Source of the DNA: Aquificaceae bacterium
GTDB lineage: Bacteria; Aquificota; Aquificia; Aquificales; Aquificaceae
Direction: 5' to 3'
DNA length: 64,000 nucleotides
NCBI GenBank assembly: GCA_027079305.1
Contig: JALWVU010000073.1
Span: 124,001 to 188,000 of the forward strand
Shown piece by piece: positions 25,041 through 34,041 of this stretch (within the stretch, counting starts at the first letter, position 1; every line of letters starts with the position of its first letter). A model generated the notes under the pieces. It worked only from the letters and a program-made list of their open reading frames with translations, had not been told where the DNA came from and ran no database searches. Made by a program: the position numbers and the translations under genes.

Positions 25041-25769
25041 ATGAGGCTCGGTGTAAACATAGATCACGTGGCTACGGTCCGTCAGGCGAGGAGGACCTTC
25101 GAGCCGAGCCCCGTTTTTGCAGCGCTCATAGCCCAGCAGGCAGGAGCGGATCAGATAACCCTGCACCTGAGGGAGGACAGGAGACACATCCAGGATAGGG
25201 ACCTCGAACTTATAAAGGAGCTGGTGATAGTCCCGGTGAACTTAGAGATGGCTCCAACTGTGGAGATGAAGGAGATAGCCCTGAGGGTAAAGCCCGATAG
25301 GATAACCCTCGTTCCAGAGAGGAGGGAAGAGATAACCACAGAGGGAGGCCTCGATGTGGCTGGAATGAAAGACTTCCTGAGGGACTATGTAAGAGAATTT
25401 AAAGAAAACAGCATAGAGGTCTCCCTCTTCATAGATCCTGAGATAAAGCAGGTGGAGGCGAGCGCGGATATCGGTGCGGACGCGGTAGAGCTTCACACGG
25501 GGACGTATGCGAACCTTTGGAACGATCACAGGTTCCATGAGGCGGAAAAGGAGCTGAAGAGGCTCGAAGAGGCGGGCAGGCTCGCAAAAGACCTGGGGCT
25601 GAGAGTTTACGCCGGCCACGGCCTCACCTATCAGAACGTTAAAGGCGTACTCAGGCTTAAAGAAATAATAGAGGAGCTGAATATAGGCCACTCTATAATC
25701 GCCAATTCGGTCCTGTTTGGTCTCGAGCGGGCGGTTAGGGAGATGATATCTATAATCAAGGGAGGGTAG
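25041..25769 (+). CDS. pdxJ: Pyridoxine 5'-phosphate synthase
   Basis: The final step of the DXP-dependent vitamin B6 route, joining 1-amino-acetone 3-phosphate and deoxyxylulose phosphate. The 242-residue TIM barrel begins [17 protein letters not shown] and has [12 protein letters not shown] and the C-terminal [15 protein letters not shown] phosphate site. No Shine-Dalgarno is close. TAAAAT lies 7 bases before the ATG, so an own promoter is possible at the end of the mot operon. galU follows after 2 bases. Confidence 0.97.
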   Translation: MRLGVNIDHVATVRQARRTFEPSPVFAALIAQQAGADQITLHLREDRRHIQDRDLELIKELVIVPVNLEMAPTVEMKEIALRVKPDRITLVPERREEITTEGGLDVAGMKDFLRDYVREFKENSIEVSLFIDPEIKQVEASADIGADAVELHTGTYANLWNDHRFHEAEKELKRLEEAGRLAKDLGLRVYAGHGLTYQNVKGVLRLKEIIEELNIGHSIIANSVLFGLERAVREMISIIKGG

Positions 25770-25771
25770 AC

Positions 25772-26665
25772 ATGGAAACTATAAGGAAGGCTGTTCTTCC
25801 CGTTGCGGGATGGGGAACCAGGTTCCTGCCGGCCACAAAGGCCATGCCCAAGGAGATGTTTCCCATAATAGACAAGCCCGTAATCCAGTTCATAGTGGAG
25901 GAGCTTTTGGAGGCTGGAATAGAAAACGTTATCTTCGTAACGGGAAGACACAAAAGGCCCATAGAGCACCACTTCGACATCAACACAGACCTAGAAAGAC
26001 ACTTGGAGGAGGCGGGTAAGGAGGAGATCCTCAAGAATATAAGGGAGATCAGCCACATGGCCAATCCCATATACGTGCGCCAGAAAGAACAGCTCGGCTT
26101 GGGCCATGCGGTCCTAACAGCGGAGCCCGTGGTGGGATACGAACCTTTCCTTGTCTCCTTGGGAGACATAATTCTGGAAAATGGAAGCGGAGCTTTAAAA
26201 GATATGATCGACATATACAACAGGTTCGGAAAGAGTGTAATAGCTCTCTTCGAAGTGGCTCCCGAAGAGGTGAGCAAATACGGTATAGCCAAGGTGAAGG
26301 AGATCGAGGATGGTGTTTACATAATCGAGGACCTCGTGGAGAAACCCTTACCCGAGGAAGCACCCTCCAACCTCGCCATAGTGGGCAGGTATATATTCAC
26401 ACCCAAGATATTCGACAAGCTGAAGGAGACCAAACCCGGGAAGGGAGGAGAGATTCAGCTTACGGACGCCATGAGACTGCTGTTGGAGGAAGAGGCCATC
26501 TACGCATACAAGTTCTCAGGTAAGGTATACGATACCGGAAATCCCCTGGACTACCTAAAGACCGTCTTTGAATTCGCGCTCAAAAGAGAGGATATAGCGG
26601 AGGAACTTACCCAGTTCATACAGGAAGCGCTCAGTAAACGAACCCAATCGATAGATATACCTTGA
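25772..26665 (+). CDS. galU: UTP-glucose-1-phosphate uridylyltransferase
   Basis: Makes UDP-glucose for envelope polysaccharide or glycogen precursors. The 297 residues carry the nucleotidyltransferase signature GWGTRFLPATKAMPKEMFP near the N-terminus, GLGHAV, and VEKP. The ribosome binding site GGGAGG precedes the ATG, and pdxJ is 2 bases upstream. The 3' end overlaps the convergent bamA-like gene by 35 bases. Confidence 0.97.
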   Translation: METIRKAVLPVAGWGTRFLPATKAMPKEMFPIIDKPVIQFIVEELLEAGIENVIFVTGRHKRPIEHHFDINTDLERHLEEAGKEEILKNIREISHMANPIYVRQKEQLGLGHAVLTAEPVVGYEPFLVSLGDIILENGSGALKDMIDIYNRFGKSVIALFEVAPEEVSKYGIAKVKEIEDGVYIIEDLVEKPLPEEAPSNLAIVGRYIFTPKIFDKLKETKPGKGGEIQLTDAMRLLLEEEAIYAYKFSGKVYDTGNPLDYLKTVFEFALKREDIAEELTQFIQEALSKRTQSIDIP

Positions 26666-29261
26666 TCTTAGAAGTTGGTTTTCCTATCTTACTGAGGGGC
26701 TTGGCCAGATCAAGCCTTATAAAACCCGCAGGGGTCCTCGCACCTACAGCTACACCCGCGTCGTATTTGAGATCTTTAAAGGTCTCAGAAAACCTCTCTC
26801 CGACATTTCCCGCCTCAGCGTAGGTTCCGACCCAGATAGGCTCCCGGACCGTGAAAAGGATTTCAGCCCTGCCAAAGGCGTAGGTTCTACCACCGTTAGG
26901 GGCACCTATGGATTCGTAATCGTAGCCCCTCATATCCCTTAGACCTCCCAAGAAAAACCGGTCGAAGATTGGAGCATTTTTCCCAGCCCATCCGAAGGCG
27001 AGCTTTCCGTCCAGCGCAAGACCCTTAACGATCTCCCTGAGTAAAAAGTTGTTAACCTCTACCGTGTAGTAGTCCCTGTCCCCTTGAGCCTTGGTCAATC
27101 TTATGCTGTTATGGGTTATGTTGCTCGGATTTACAGGATCGTCTCTCCTCTCACGAACCAGATATAGTCCTGCTCTGAACAAATCATACGTTCCCGCTCC
27201 GGCACCGGTCACCTCGTTCCTGGTTTTCGATAGAAAGAGCGTTATGCTCACCCACCTGAAAGGTCTGTATCCCGGTGATACAGAGTATCCAGTGCTCTCC
27301 AGATCGAAGCTTCCGCGGAACTCCAACCTCCTGAAGAGAGCTATGTCCGCAAAATACTTCCTCGAGAAGAGGAACTTGTCCGAAAGGCCCAGCTCGTAGG
27401 TTTGATACTTCTGGCTCTTAGAGGCCAAAACCCTTGCCATTATTCCTACTCCGAAGAGGTTTTTTAATTTCACTCCTCCTTCGAGCTTCAGCTTCTCCTC
27501 GGTGTTGTAGCCGACAGCAAGTTCCAGAACACCCCTCTTGTCCTCCCTTACTTCAACGAGTCTGTGAACCACCTTCTTTTCCCTGTCCACGAGGTTCTCC
27601 AGGCTCACGCCGGTGAAGTTCTCACTCTGAATCAGGTTCCAGAGGCTCTCCTCCTCCGCCTCACTGGAAAAATACTTCTGCTTTACAACCGTGTAGTAGA
27701 TCTCCCTGTAGCGTGTCTTGTCGTTCCCGTATACGAGCAACCTCCCGTATCTGTATCTTTTGCCTTTATGGACTCTGTAGTTGTAGGAGAAGAACATATT
27801 ATCTTCCTCCTCCTCCACCTTTACCTCTACCGAGAAGTCCCCGTCCAGATAGCCTCTGTTGTCGAGGTGCTTCCTTATCTCCCTGTGAAGACTCTCGAGC
27901 AGTTTTTCATCGAGGATCTTCGGAAGAAGGGCGTCGTATTTCTTGAAGATGCTCTCAAGCTCCTTGTCATCACCTGTATACTTTATCTCTTTGAGGACCA
28001 ACCTTTTGCCCGGGTAGAACTCCACGAGCAGGTAAACCCTCTTCCTCTCCCTGTCCAGATCCTTTAAGATACGGATCTCAGCGGTAAGGTAGCCTCGTTT
28101 TCTGACCTCCTTAAGAAAAGAGGTTTTGGCTTCCTCTATGAGCTCTCTATCGTAGAACTCGGGCAGTTTAAGACCTTTAAAACCTACAGGAACAACTCTG
28201 TATCTTTCCCCTTCATCTATGATGAACTTTATCCTTCCCTTGTTAAAAGAATAGTCCACCCGAACGTCGAAGAAGCCTTTGCTCCTGTAGAAATCCTCTA
28301 TCTTTTCGCGCGTGCCTTCGAGAAAAAATATATCGACACCAGGAGTGTTCCTGTCTACAAGTTCGAGAAGTTCCTCCCTCTTAAAGCTCTTATTTCCTTC
28401 GAACTCTATTCTGAACTTTGGCCCCTCGTTTACCAGATAGACTGGTATTGCGAGGCTTCCCTTCCCGAATAGGGCTTTGGTTACCGCTACAGGATGGGAT
28501 ATTAGATTGGATATTCCCCTGAAGACGGAGGCCAAACCGTCTAAGAATCTTCTGCGAACACCTTCCGCTCCCGGGAAGAGAACGTACACGAAGGGCCCTT
28601 TTGCCTTCACCTTTTTAGTTTCCTCATAGTAGACAAGGCTCTCCAGAAAACCCCTCCTTCTGTAAAAGTCCTGAACTCTATAGCTTCCCTTCTTAGCTTT
28701 GTCCTCGTTGTAGACCTCACCGAGCCTGAGACCTGCTTCCGTCAGAAGTCTGATATTACCGTAGTGTTTGGCACCCTTGAATATAGCTCCTCCGAGGAGG
28801 TAAGGATCTCCCTCCTTTACCTTTACCTCCAAACTGGCGAAACCCTTGTCGTCCACGCTTAGCTTTACCTTCACTTCAGCGTCGAGAAAGCCTCTGCTTT
28901 TGTAGAAGATCTTCAAAGTCCTCTCCGCCTCCCTCGGGTCGAAGTCTACGAGGGGCTCACCCTCCCTCGCGAGGATAAGGTTCTTTATCTCCTCGTCCCT
29001 CGCGAACCAGTTACCTTTTATCTTCACCTTTCTCAGGATCGGATACCTGTATACGTATACGATGGTGTCCTTGCCCACACTCATTATTTTTATGTCTCTC
29101 ACATCCTTGAGCTTCTGGAGTGCCCAGAGTATCAAAAATAGGTTCTCCTCGGAGGCAACCTTATGAAAGTTGTTGTTCCTGAGAGGGTAGTTCGACTCTA
29201 TGAGAACCTTAGAGAAGCTTAGGGAGATAAGGAGGAGAAGGACGAGGGGGAAGTATCTCAT
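26631..29261 (-). CDS. bamA: BamA/Omp85 outer-membrane protein assembly factor
   Basis: An outer-membrane insertase of 876 residues. It has a signal peptide (about 1-18), several POTRA domains over the N-terminal half, and a C-terminal 16-strand barrel ending in an aromatic residue (SIGFVY). The loop-6 motif appears as LRDMRGYD. It is longer than E. coli BamA, chiefly in the POTRA part, so a TamA-like role cannot be excluded. ATG 29261 lacks a ribosome binding site; TATACT lies 10 bases upstream and overlaps the -10 of the divergent purB. No omp chaperone gene (skp) follows. Confidence 0.88.
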   Translation of the reverse strand: MRYFPLVLLLLISLSFSKVLIESNYPLRNNNFHKVASEENLFLILWALQKLKDVRDIKIMSVGKDTIVYVYRYPILRKVKIKGNWFARDEEIKNLILAREGEPLVDFDPREAERTLKIFYKSRGFLDAEVKVKLSVDDKGFASLEVKVKEGDPYLLGGAIFKGAKHYGNIRLLTEAGLRLGEVYNEDKAKKGSYRVQDFYRRRGFLESLVYYEETKKVKAKGPFVYVLFPGAEGVRRRFLDGLASVFRGISNLISHPVAVTKALFGKGSLAIPVYLVNEGPKFRIEFEGNKSFKREELLELVDRNTPGVDIFFLEGTREKIEDFYRSKGFFDVRVDYSFNKGRIKFIIDEGERYRVVPVGFKGLKLPEFYDRELIEEAKTSFLKEVRKRGYLTAEIRILKDLDRERKRVYLLVEFYPGKRLVLKEIKYTGDDKELESIFKKYDALLPKILDEKLLESLHREIRKHLDNRGYLDGDFSVEVKVEEEEDNMFFSYNYRVHKGKRYRYGRLLVYGNDKTRYREIYYTVVKQKYFSSEAEEESLWNLIQSENFTGVSLENLVDREKKVVHRLVEVREDKRGVLELAVGYNTEEKLKLEGGVKLKNLFGVGIMARVLASKSQKYQTYELGLSDKFLFSRKYFADIALFRRLEFRGSFDLESTGYSVSPGYRPFRWVSITLFLSKTRNEVTGAGAGTYDLFRAGLYLVRERRDDPVNPSNITHNSIRLTKAQGDRDYYTVEVNNFLLREIVKGLALDGKLAFGWAGKNAPIFDRFFLGGLRDMRGYDYESIGAPNGGRTYAFGRAEILFTVREPIWVGTYAEAGNVGERFSETFKDLKYDAGVAVGARTPAGFIRLDLAKPLSKIGKPTSKIKVYLSIGFVY

Positions 29262-29271
29262 TTAAGTTATG

Positions 29272-29279
29272 AGTATAAT
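29272..29279. promoter_or_regulatory. Overlapping divergent -10 boxes for bamA and purB
   Basis: The 8-bp core AGTATAAT contains TATAAT on the plus strand (29274-29279), 9 bases before the purB ATG, and TATACT on the minus strand (29277-29272), 10 bases before the bamA ATG. The start codons are 27 bases apart and neither has a ribosome binding site. -35 elements are poor on both sides. Confidence 0.55.
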
Positions 29280-29288
29280 GTAAAAGCC

Positions 29289-30590
29289 ATGATAGAAAGG
29301 TATACGAGAGAAGAGATAGGAAGGGTATGGTCTGAAAAGAACAAGTTTCAGAAGTGGCTCGAGGTAGAGATAGCGGTATGCAGGGCGTGGGCTAAGCTGG
29401 GAAAGATACCTCCTGAGTCGCTCAGAAGGATAGAGGAGAAGACGCGTATAGACGACGAGACCTTAAACAGGATAAAAGAATACGAAAGGAGATATAAGCA
29501 CGACGTCCTTGCCTTCGTATCCGCCGTATCAGAGCAGGTGGGAGAGGACGGACGATACATACACCTGGGCCTGACCTCCTCCGATGTTATAGATACCGCC
29601 CTCGCACTTCTTATGAGGGATGCCCTGAAGATACTGATAAAGGACGTGAACGAAGTGATGGAGGAGTTGAAACGTCTCGCCTTCGAGCATAAGGATACCC
29701 TCATGATAGGTAGGACCCACGGTGTCCATGCGGAGCCTATAACGTTGGGAATAAAGTTCGCTGTATGGTATGACGAGATGAAGAGAAACAGGGAGAGACT
29801 CGAGAGGGCCTTGGACAGAGTCTCCTACGGAAAGATTTCGGGAGCGGTCGGCACCTATTCGAACGTCCCCCCTGAGGTGGAAAGGATAGCTCTCGAGGAG
29901 CTTGGATTGAAGATAGAACCTGCTTCAACCCAGATAGTCCACAGAGACAGACACGCGGAGTTCATGGGAGCTATGGCACTGACCGCCTCCTCCCTCGATA
30001 AATTCGCCACGGAGATAAGGCACCTGCAGAGGACCGAGGTCCTCGAGCTTCAGGAGCCCTTCACAGAGGGCCAGAGAGGATCTTCCGCCATGCCCCACAA
30101 AAAGAATCCGATACACTCCGAGAGGATATGTGGCCTTGCAAGAGTCATAAGGTCCAACCTTATCCCTGCCCTTGAGAACATAGTCCTCTGGCACGAGAGG
30201 GATATATCACACTCCTCCGTAGAGAGGGTTATACTGCCCGACTCCTCAATAGCTCTGGACTACATACTGAACCTCTTTCTGGAAATTCTAAAGGGCCTCG
30301 TTGTCAATAAGGATAGGATGCTCGAGAACATGGAGCTTTCGAAGGGCCTTTACTTCTCGAGCAAGGTTCTGGTAGCACTGACCGAGAAGGGAATGCTCAG
30401 GGACGAGGCCTACGATCTCGTTCAGGAGGCAGCAATGGAGAGCTGGAACTCGGATCTCAGCTTCAAAGAGGCCCTTCTAAAGAGGGAAAAGGTAAGGGAG
30501 CTCCTCTCCCAAGAGGAGATAGAAAGGATATTCGACCCCTGGGAGTTCGTGAAGCACAGAGATTACATCTTTGAAAAGGTATTCAGTTAA
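29289..30590 (+). CDS. purB: Adenylosuccinate lyase
   Basis: Acts twice in purine synthesis, releasing fumarate from SAICAR and from adenylosuccinate. The 433 residues belong to the fumarase/aspartase superfamily, with TSSDVIDTA, GRTHGVHAEP (catalytic His) and the signature loop SSAMPHKKNP. The mRNA start is predicted within about 3 bases of the ATG. The stop overlaps the end of the convergent two-receiver gene by 4 bases. Confidence 0.97.
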   Translation: MIERYTREEIGRVWSEKNKFQKWLEVEIAVCRAWAKLGKIPPESLRRIEEKTRIDDETLNRIKEYERRYKHDVLAFVSAVSEQVGEDGRYIHLGLTSSDVIDTALALLMRDALKILIKDVNEVMEELKRLAFEHKDTLMIGRTHGVHAEPITLGIKFAVWYDEMKRNRERLERALDRVSYGKISGAVGTYSNVPPEVERIALEELGLKIEPASTQIVHRDRHAEFMGAMALTASSLDKFATEIRHLQRTEVLELQEPFTEGQRGSSAMPHKKNPIHSERICGLARVIRSNLIPALENIVLWHERDISHSSVERVILPDSSIALDYILNLFLEILKGLVVNKDRMLENMELSKGLYFSSKVLVALTEKGMLRDEAYDLVQEAAMESWNSDLSFKEALLKREKVRELLSQEEIERIFDPWEFVKHRDYIFEKVFS

Positions 30591-32104
30591 GAAATAAGCT
30601 GTTCGAGCTTTTCCTTAAGGGCCTGGTAGGTAGCCTGCCTTACAAGATTCTTTATGTCGAGCTCTTCGAAAGCTTTGTCCACCTCCTGCTTGACAACCTC
30701 CGAGATCATATTTCTTATGTCTCCCATGCTCTCACCTATAGCCTTTAAAACAGCCTCCTTCATCCTATCTTCAGAAAGAGCCCTCGATATGGCATCTTCT
30801 ATGACTTTCTCAAAGTTTATCTGGCTTATATCTACCTGGGGAGCGACCGTAGCAGGTTCCACCTCTTCCCCAACTTCTTCTGTTTCCTCCACACTCTCTT
30901 CCGCAAGTTTCCTTTCCTCTATGATCTTCTCGAGGGCTTCGAGAGCGGGTATCTCCTCCTCTTCCTCTTCCTTGGGTGCTACCTCTTCAACCTGGACGTC
31001 CTCCACCTGAGGTATCTCCTGAACTATATCCTCTACGCTTTCCTCTTGCACCGCTGGCTCTTCAACAGGCTCTACCTCTATCTCCTCGGGAACCTGGGGT
31101 ATCTCCCCCACGATCTCCTCAACCTTCTGCTCCTCAGGTTCTTCCTCTTCAACCCCAACAGGTTGTTCCGTGGGATGTTCCTGTGTAGAGACCTGAGGTG
31201 CAGGAGCCTTCTCCAGCGCTTCCCTGACTATTTCCTTGAGCCTCTCCGGGTCCGTATCCCTGGATACAGCGACCTTGTTCTCAAGGGGTATGTTGTCTAC
31301 GTTTATGGGAAAGAGATCATCTACGAGGATCACGAAGGGTTTGGAGGCTATCTCCCTGTCTCCCGCCATCTCTATAAGACCCTTCTCCGCTATAACTCCC
31401 GATATTGCGTCGAATACTATCAGCCTCGCTTCCCTTGCGTGATCCATAGCCTGCTTCACAGTCTTTACGCTGACCACATCGTACTGCTGACCGAAGGCCG
31501 CCTTAAGAGAGTCTATGAGGGCCTGATCGAAGGAGACTATAAGAAGCTTTCCACCCTCCTGAACCTCCCCCGCAGGAGACACGGGTTCTTCCACAACCTC
31601 TTCCGGCTGAGAGGCCTCCTCCTGAGCAGGGGGTTGCTCTTCCTGAACCTCCGCCACTTCCTCTACGGGAGATTCGGTAAGAGCGGTAGGCTCTATCTCG
31701 AACTCCTCGGGAGCTTCTGGAGGAGCCTCTTCCTGGGGTTGCGGAGCTTCCACCTGTTCCGGTTTGAACTCCACAAGCTTTTGGACTACTTCCTTAGGCT
31801 CGGTGTCCCTCGGAACGAGGAGCTTCTGGGGGGGCACTATGTTGTTCTCGTCTACGGGGAAAAGCTCATCGTAGAGTATCAGGTATCTGGCGTTGCTGAA
31901 CTTCTTTGTATAGAGAGCGTTTATGTCTTCTTCGGAGATGGCTCCGGAGATAGCGTCGTAGATCACTCCCTCCACGTCCGAGGGTATCATCTTTATGGCT
32001 TCCTCGCTGTTCTTGGCGGTATAGACCTCGTGGCCCTGATCCTCGAGCGCCTTCTGAAGGCTCTCGGTAAGCGTCTTGTCAAAGGAAACTATCAGCACCT
32101 TCAT
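30587..32104 (-). CDS. Protein with two receiver-like domains, acidic linkers and a helical C-terminus
   Basis: I know no named family with this layout. Residues 1-112 and 186-300 are related receiver-like (CheY-fold) domains. Each keeps one acidic residue on the first strand (LIVSFD) and an Asp followed by AISG after strand 3 (D50 and D232), but the usual beta-5 Lys is replaced (PRDT and SRDT). Between and after them lie proline- and glutamate-rich linkers (about 115-185 and 300-430). A charged helical domain (430-505) ends the protein. ATG 32104 follows GAGGTGTGGGGAC; an upstream GTG is less likely. It may be a scaffold or polarity factor; function unknown. It is coupled to the membrane protein upstream. 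Confidence 0.75.
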   Translation of the reverse strand: MKVLIVSFDKTLTESLQKALEDQGHEVYTAKNSEEAIKMIPSDVEGVIYDAISGAISEEDINALYTKKFSNARYLILYDELFPVDENNIVPPQKLLVPRDTEPKEVVQKLVEFKPEQVEAPQPQEEAPPEAPEEFEIEPTALTESPVEEVAEVQEEQPPAQEEASQPEEVVEEPVSPAGEVQEGGKLLIVSFDQALIDSLKAAFGQQYDVVSVKTVKQAMDHAREARLIVFDAISGVIAEKGLIEMAGDREIASKPFVILVDDLFPINVDNIPLENKVAVSRDTDPERLKEIVREALEKAPAPQVSTQEHPTEQPVGVEEEEPEEQKVEEIVGEIPQVPEEIEVEPVEEPAVQEESVEDIVQEIPQVEDVQVEEVAPKEEEEEEIPALEALEKIIEERKLAEESVEETEEVGEEVEPATVAPQVDISQINFEKVIEDAISRALSEDRMKEAVLKAIGESMGDIRNMISEVVKQEVDKAFEELDIKNLVRQATYQALKEKLEQLIS

Positions 32105-32115
32105 GTCCCCACACC

Positions 32116-32706
32116 TCACTTCTTACTTGATTTATTGCCCAATATGCTATCTACAACCTTCTTCATCTCATCAACGCTCTCCTCGGGTATAACCTTAAAG
32201 GTCGCCAAAGTTAGCCTGAGGGCCTTCAGCTTGTTTATAAGCTCCTCGGTTATACCACCTCCCTGGGCAAGCTCAAACTCCTTTACGGTGAAGTAGAAGA
32301 TGCTGAGGTATAGGAGAACGCTCGCTACTATCAAACCGGTGTAGAGCTGGTTCTGGCCTACGAAGTTGAGGTAGTCCATAACATCCACCTTTTTAACGTA
32401 GGCGTATACCTTATCGTTGCCTATTCTGACCGGAACGAGGTCGTATTTATCCCTGTCCACACCGGAAACCGCGTTCGCACTCAGGAGCTTCTCACCCGCC
32501 TTCTTTACATACACCAAGATCGTATCTTCCGGGAAGGGTAGCTTTACTTTCTCTTTACCTTCCTTCGCCATAACGAAGAAGGTGCTTATGTTGGTGACTA
32601 TCCTTCTGTCCCTCTCCTTGAGGTAGGCTGTGAAGGTTATGTAGAGGGACGCCACTACGAAGAGGAGCAGGAAGAGCCAGAGGAAGAATACGAATGTTCT
32701 TCTCAT
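32116..32706 (-). CDS. Membrane protein with small periplasmic domain, unknown
   Basis: A 196-residue protein with membrane helices at about 5-28 and 122-142, a periplasmic domain of about 90 residues between them, and a charged helical cytosolic tail ending in lysines. The topology resembles small sensors, but no HAMP, kinase or cyclase domain is present and I do not recognise the family. It lies between pmbA (1 base upstream) and the two-receiver protein, suggesting that it recruits the latter to the membrane; that is inference. Confidence 0.7.
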   Translation of the reverse strand: MRRTFVFFLWLFLLLFVVASLYITFTAYLKERDRRIVTNISTFFVMAKEGKEKVKLPFPEDTILVYVKKAGEKLLSANAVSGVDRDKYDLVPVRIGNDKVYAYVKKVDVMDYLNFVGQNQLYTGLIVASVLLYLSIFYFTVKEFELAQGGGITEELINKLKALRLTLATFKVIPEESVDEMKKVVDSILGNKSSKK

Positions 32707-32707
32707 A

Positions 32708-34039
32708 TCAGTTTCCCCCCACCGTTATGTCCTTCACGAGCACAGAGGGGGACCCTACATTTCCGTAAAACTTAAGATCCCCACCCACCGCAACTATTTT
32801 ATTCCAAAGATCGAGGACGTTGCCAGCCACGGTAACGCCCCTGACCGCATGCAGGGGCTTCCCGTCCCTATACAGAACACCCGAAGCTCCGAGGGAGAAC
32901 TCCCCGGAGACAGGATCTACCGTGTGAAGCCCCATAAGATCGAGGACGAGGAAAACCTCCCTTTCTGAAGATAGAAGGTCCTCCAGGCTACCTTTCCCCG
33001 CCTCCAAGTAAAGATTGGTTATACCGGAATGGGGCTGGCTCTTGTAGCTTCCCCTCTGGGAGTTGCCGGTAGGCTCCTCCCCGGAAAGGGTGGCGGTGTA
33101 GAGGCTGTGGAGGAAACCCTTGAATACTCCCCTCTCGAGGATCACGTTTCTACTTCTAACGACTCCCTCCGCATCGTAGGGAGCGGTTTCGAACCCACCT
33201 TCAAGAACACCGTCGTCCACGATAGTGAGAAGCTCACTACCGACCGACTCGCCCACCTTATCCTTGAGAAGTGTCTTTCCTTTCACCAGAGAGTCGCCAA
33301 GGAACATACTCGCAAAGGCCTCAAGGAGCATGGCAAAGCTCTCTCTGAAGAACACAACGGTCATAACCTTGGTCTGGACTGGTTCAGGGTTCAGGAGAGA
33401 GGTGCTCTTAAAGACCGCGTCCTTCACCATGTCCTCAAGATCAAGGTTCCTCAACCTCCTCGATCCCCTGAATTCCCAGGATATGGAAGAGTCGTTCCCA
33501 TCCTGCGCCAGGGTGGATATAAAGGAGGTGTAGTAAGTTCCCTCGTATCCAAAGCGCACTCCGTAGGAGTTTGCAAGCTCCACCTCTACCAGACCCTCCG
33601 TTAGGCTCGCCTTCCTGACACCCTTCACCCTCCCGTCTATTTCCTTGGCTTTTCTCTCCAACCCAAGAGCCATGACTACCTTTTCCTCTAAGGGAACCTC
33701 CAAACCTTCTTTATCGAATACGGACTCAACCTCGGAAATTTTAAGCTCCTTATTGAACACATTTCCCCTGTCGGGGACCTGGAGCTGGCACATCTCCATA
33801 GCCTTCTCCACCACGTCCTTCACACTCTCCTCCCGCAGGTCCGAGGTGTAGGCAAAGCCGATTTTCCCGTCCCTGAGAACTCTTACGCCCACGCCCGACT
33901 CCTCGGATGTGGAGAGATTCTCTATCTCCTCCTGTGAAACCTCTATCTTGAGCTTTTTTATCCTCTGGCGGAAGACTTCGTATTCGAAACCGCCCTTCAG
34001 ATACTTCTTTACCAAGCTCTCCAAGTCCTTCATCGCCAA
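32708..34039 (-). CDS. pmbA: PmbA/TldE-family protein (TldD partner)
   Basis: PmbA (TldE) forms a protease with TldD that matures modified peptides. The 443 residues match the family, with GVGVRVLRDGKIGFAYTSDL near the N-terminus and GSYKSQPHSGITNLYLEAG near the C-terminus. The HExxxH zinc motif of TldD is absent, so this is the TldE/PmbA type. TTG 34039 is 8 bases after GGAGG; the ATG six bases later is 14 away. The frame stays open upstream through dnaC but that part is antigenic noise, not family sequence. tldD is not in the window. Confidence 0.88.
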   Translation of the reverse strand: MAMKDLESLVKKYLKGGFEYEVFRQRIKKLKIEVSQEEIENLSTSEESGVGVRVLRDGKIGFAYTSDLREESVKDVVEKAMEMCQLQVPDRGNVFNKELKISEVESVFDKEGLEVPLEEKVVMALGLERKAKEIDGRVKGVRKASLTEGLVEVELANSYGVRFGYEGTYYTSFISTLAQDGNDSSISWEFRGSRRLRNLDLEDMVKDAVFKSTSLLNPEPVQTKVMTVVFFRESFAMLLEAFASMFLGDSLVKGKTLLKDKVGESVGSELLTIVDDGVLEGGFETAPYDAEGVVRSRNVILERGVFKGFLHSLYTATLSGEEPTGNSQRGSYKSQPHSGITNLYLEAGKGSLEDLLSSEREVFLVLDLMGLHTVDPVSGEFSLGASGVLYRDGKPLHAVRGVTVAGNVLDLWNKIVAVGGDLKFYGNVGSPSVLVKDITVGGN

Positions 34040-34041
34040 AA

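Noticed and set aside
31046-32296. Open frame of about 416 codons opposite the two-receiver gene
   Set aside because: It is a mirror of the Glu/Pro-rich linkers and gives Leu/Arg-rich nonsense without motifs.
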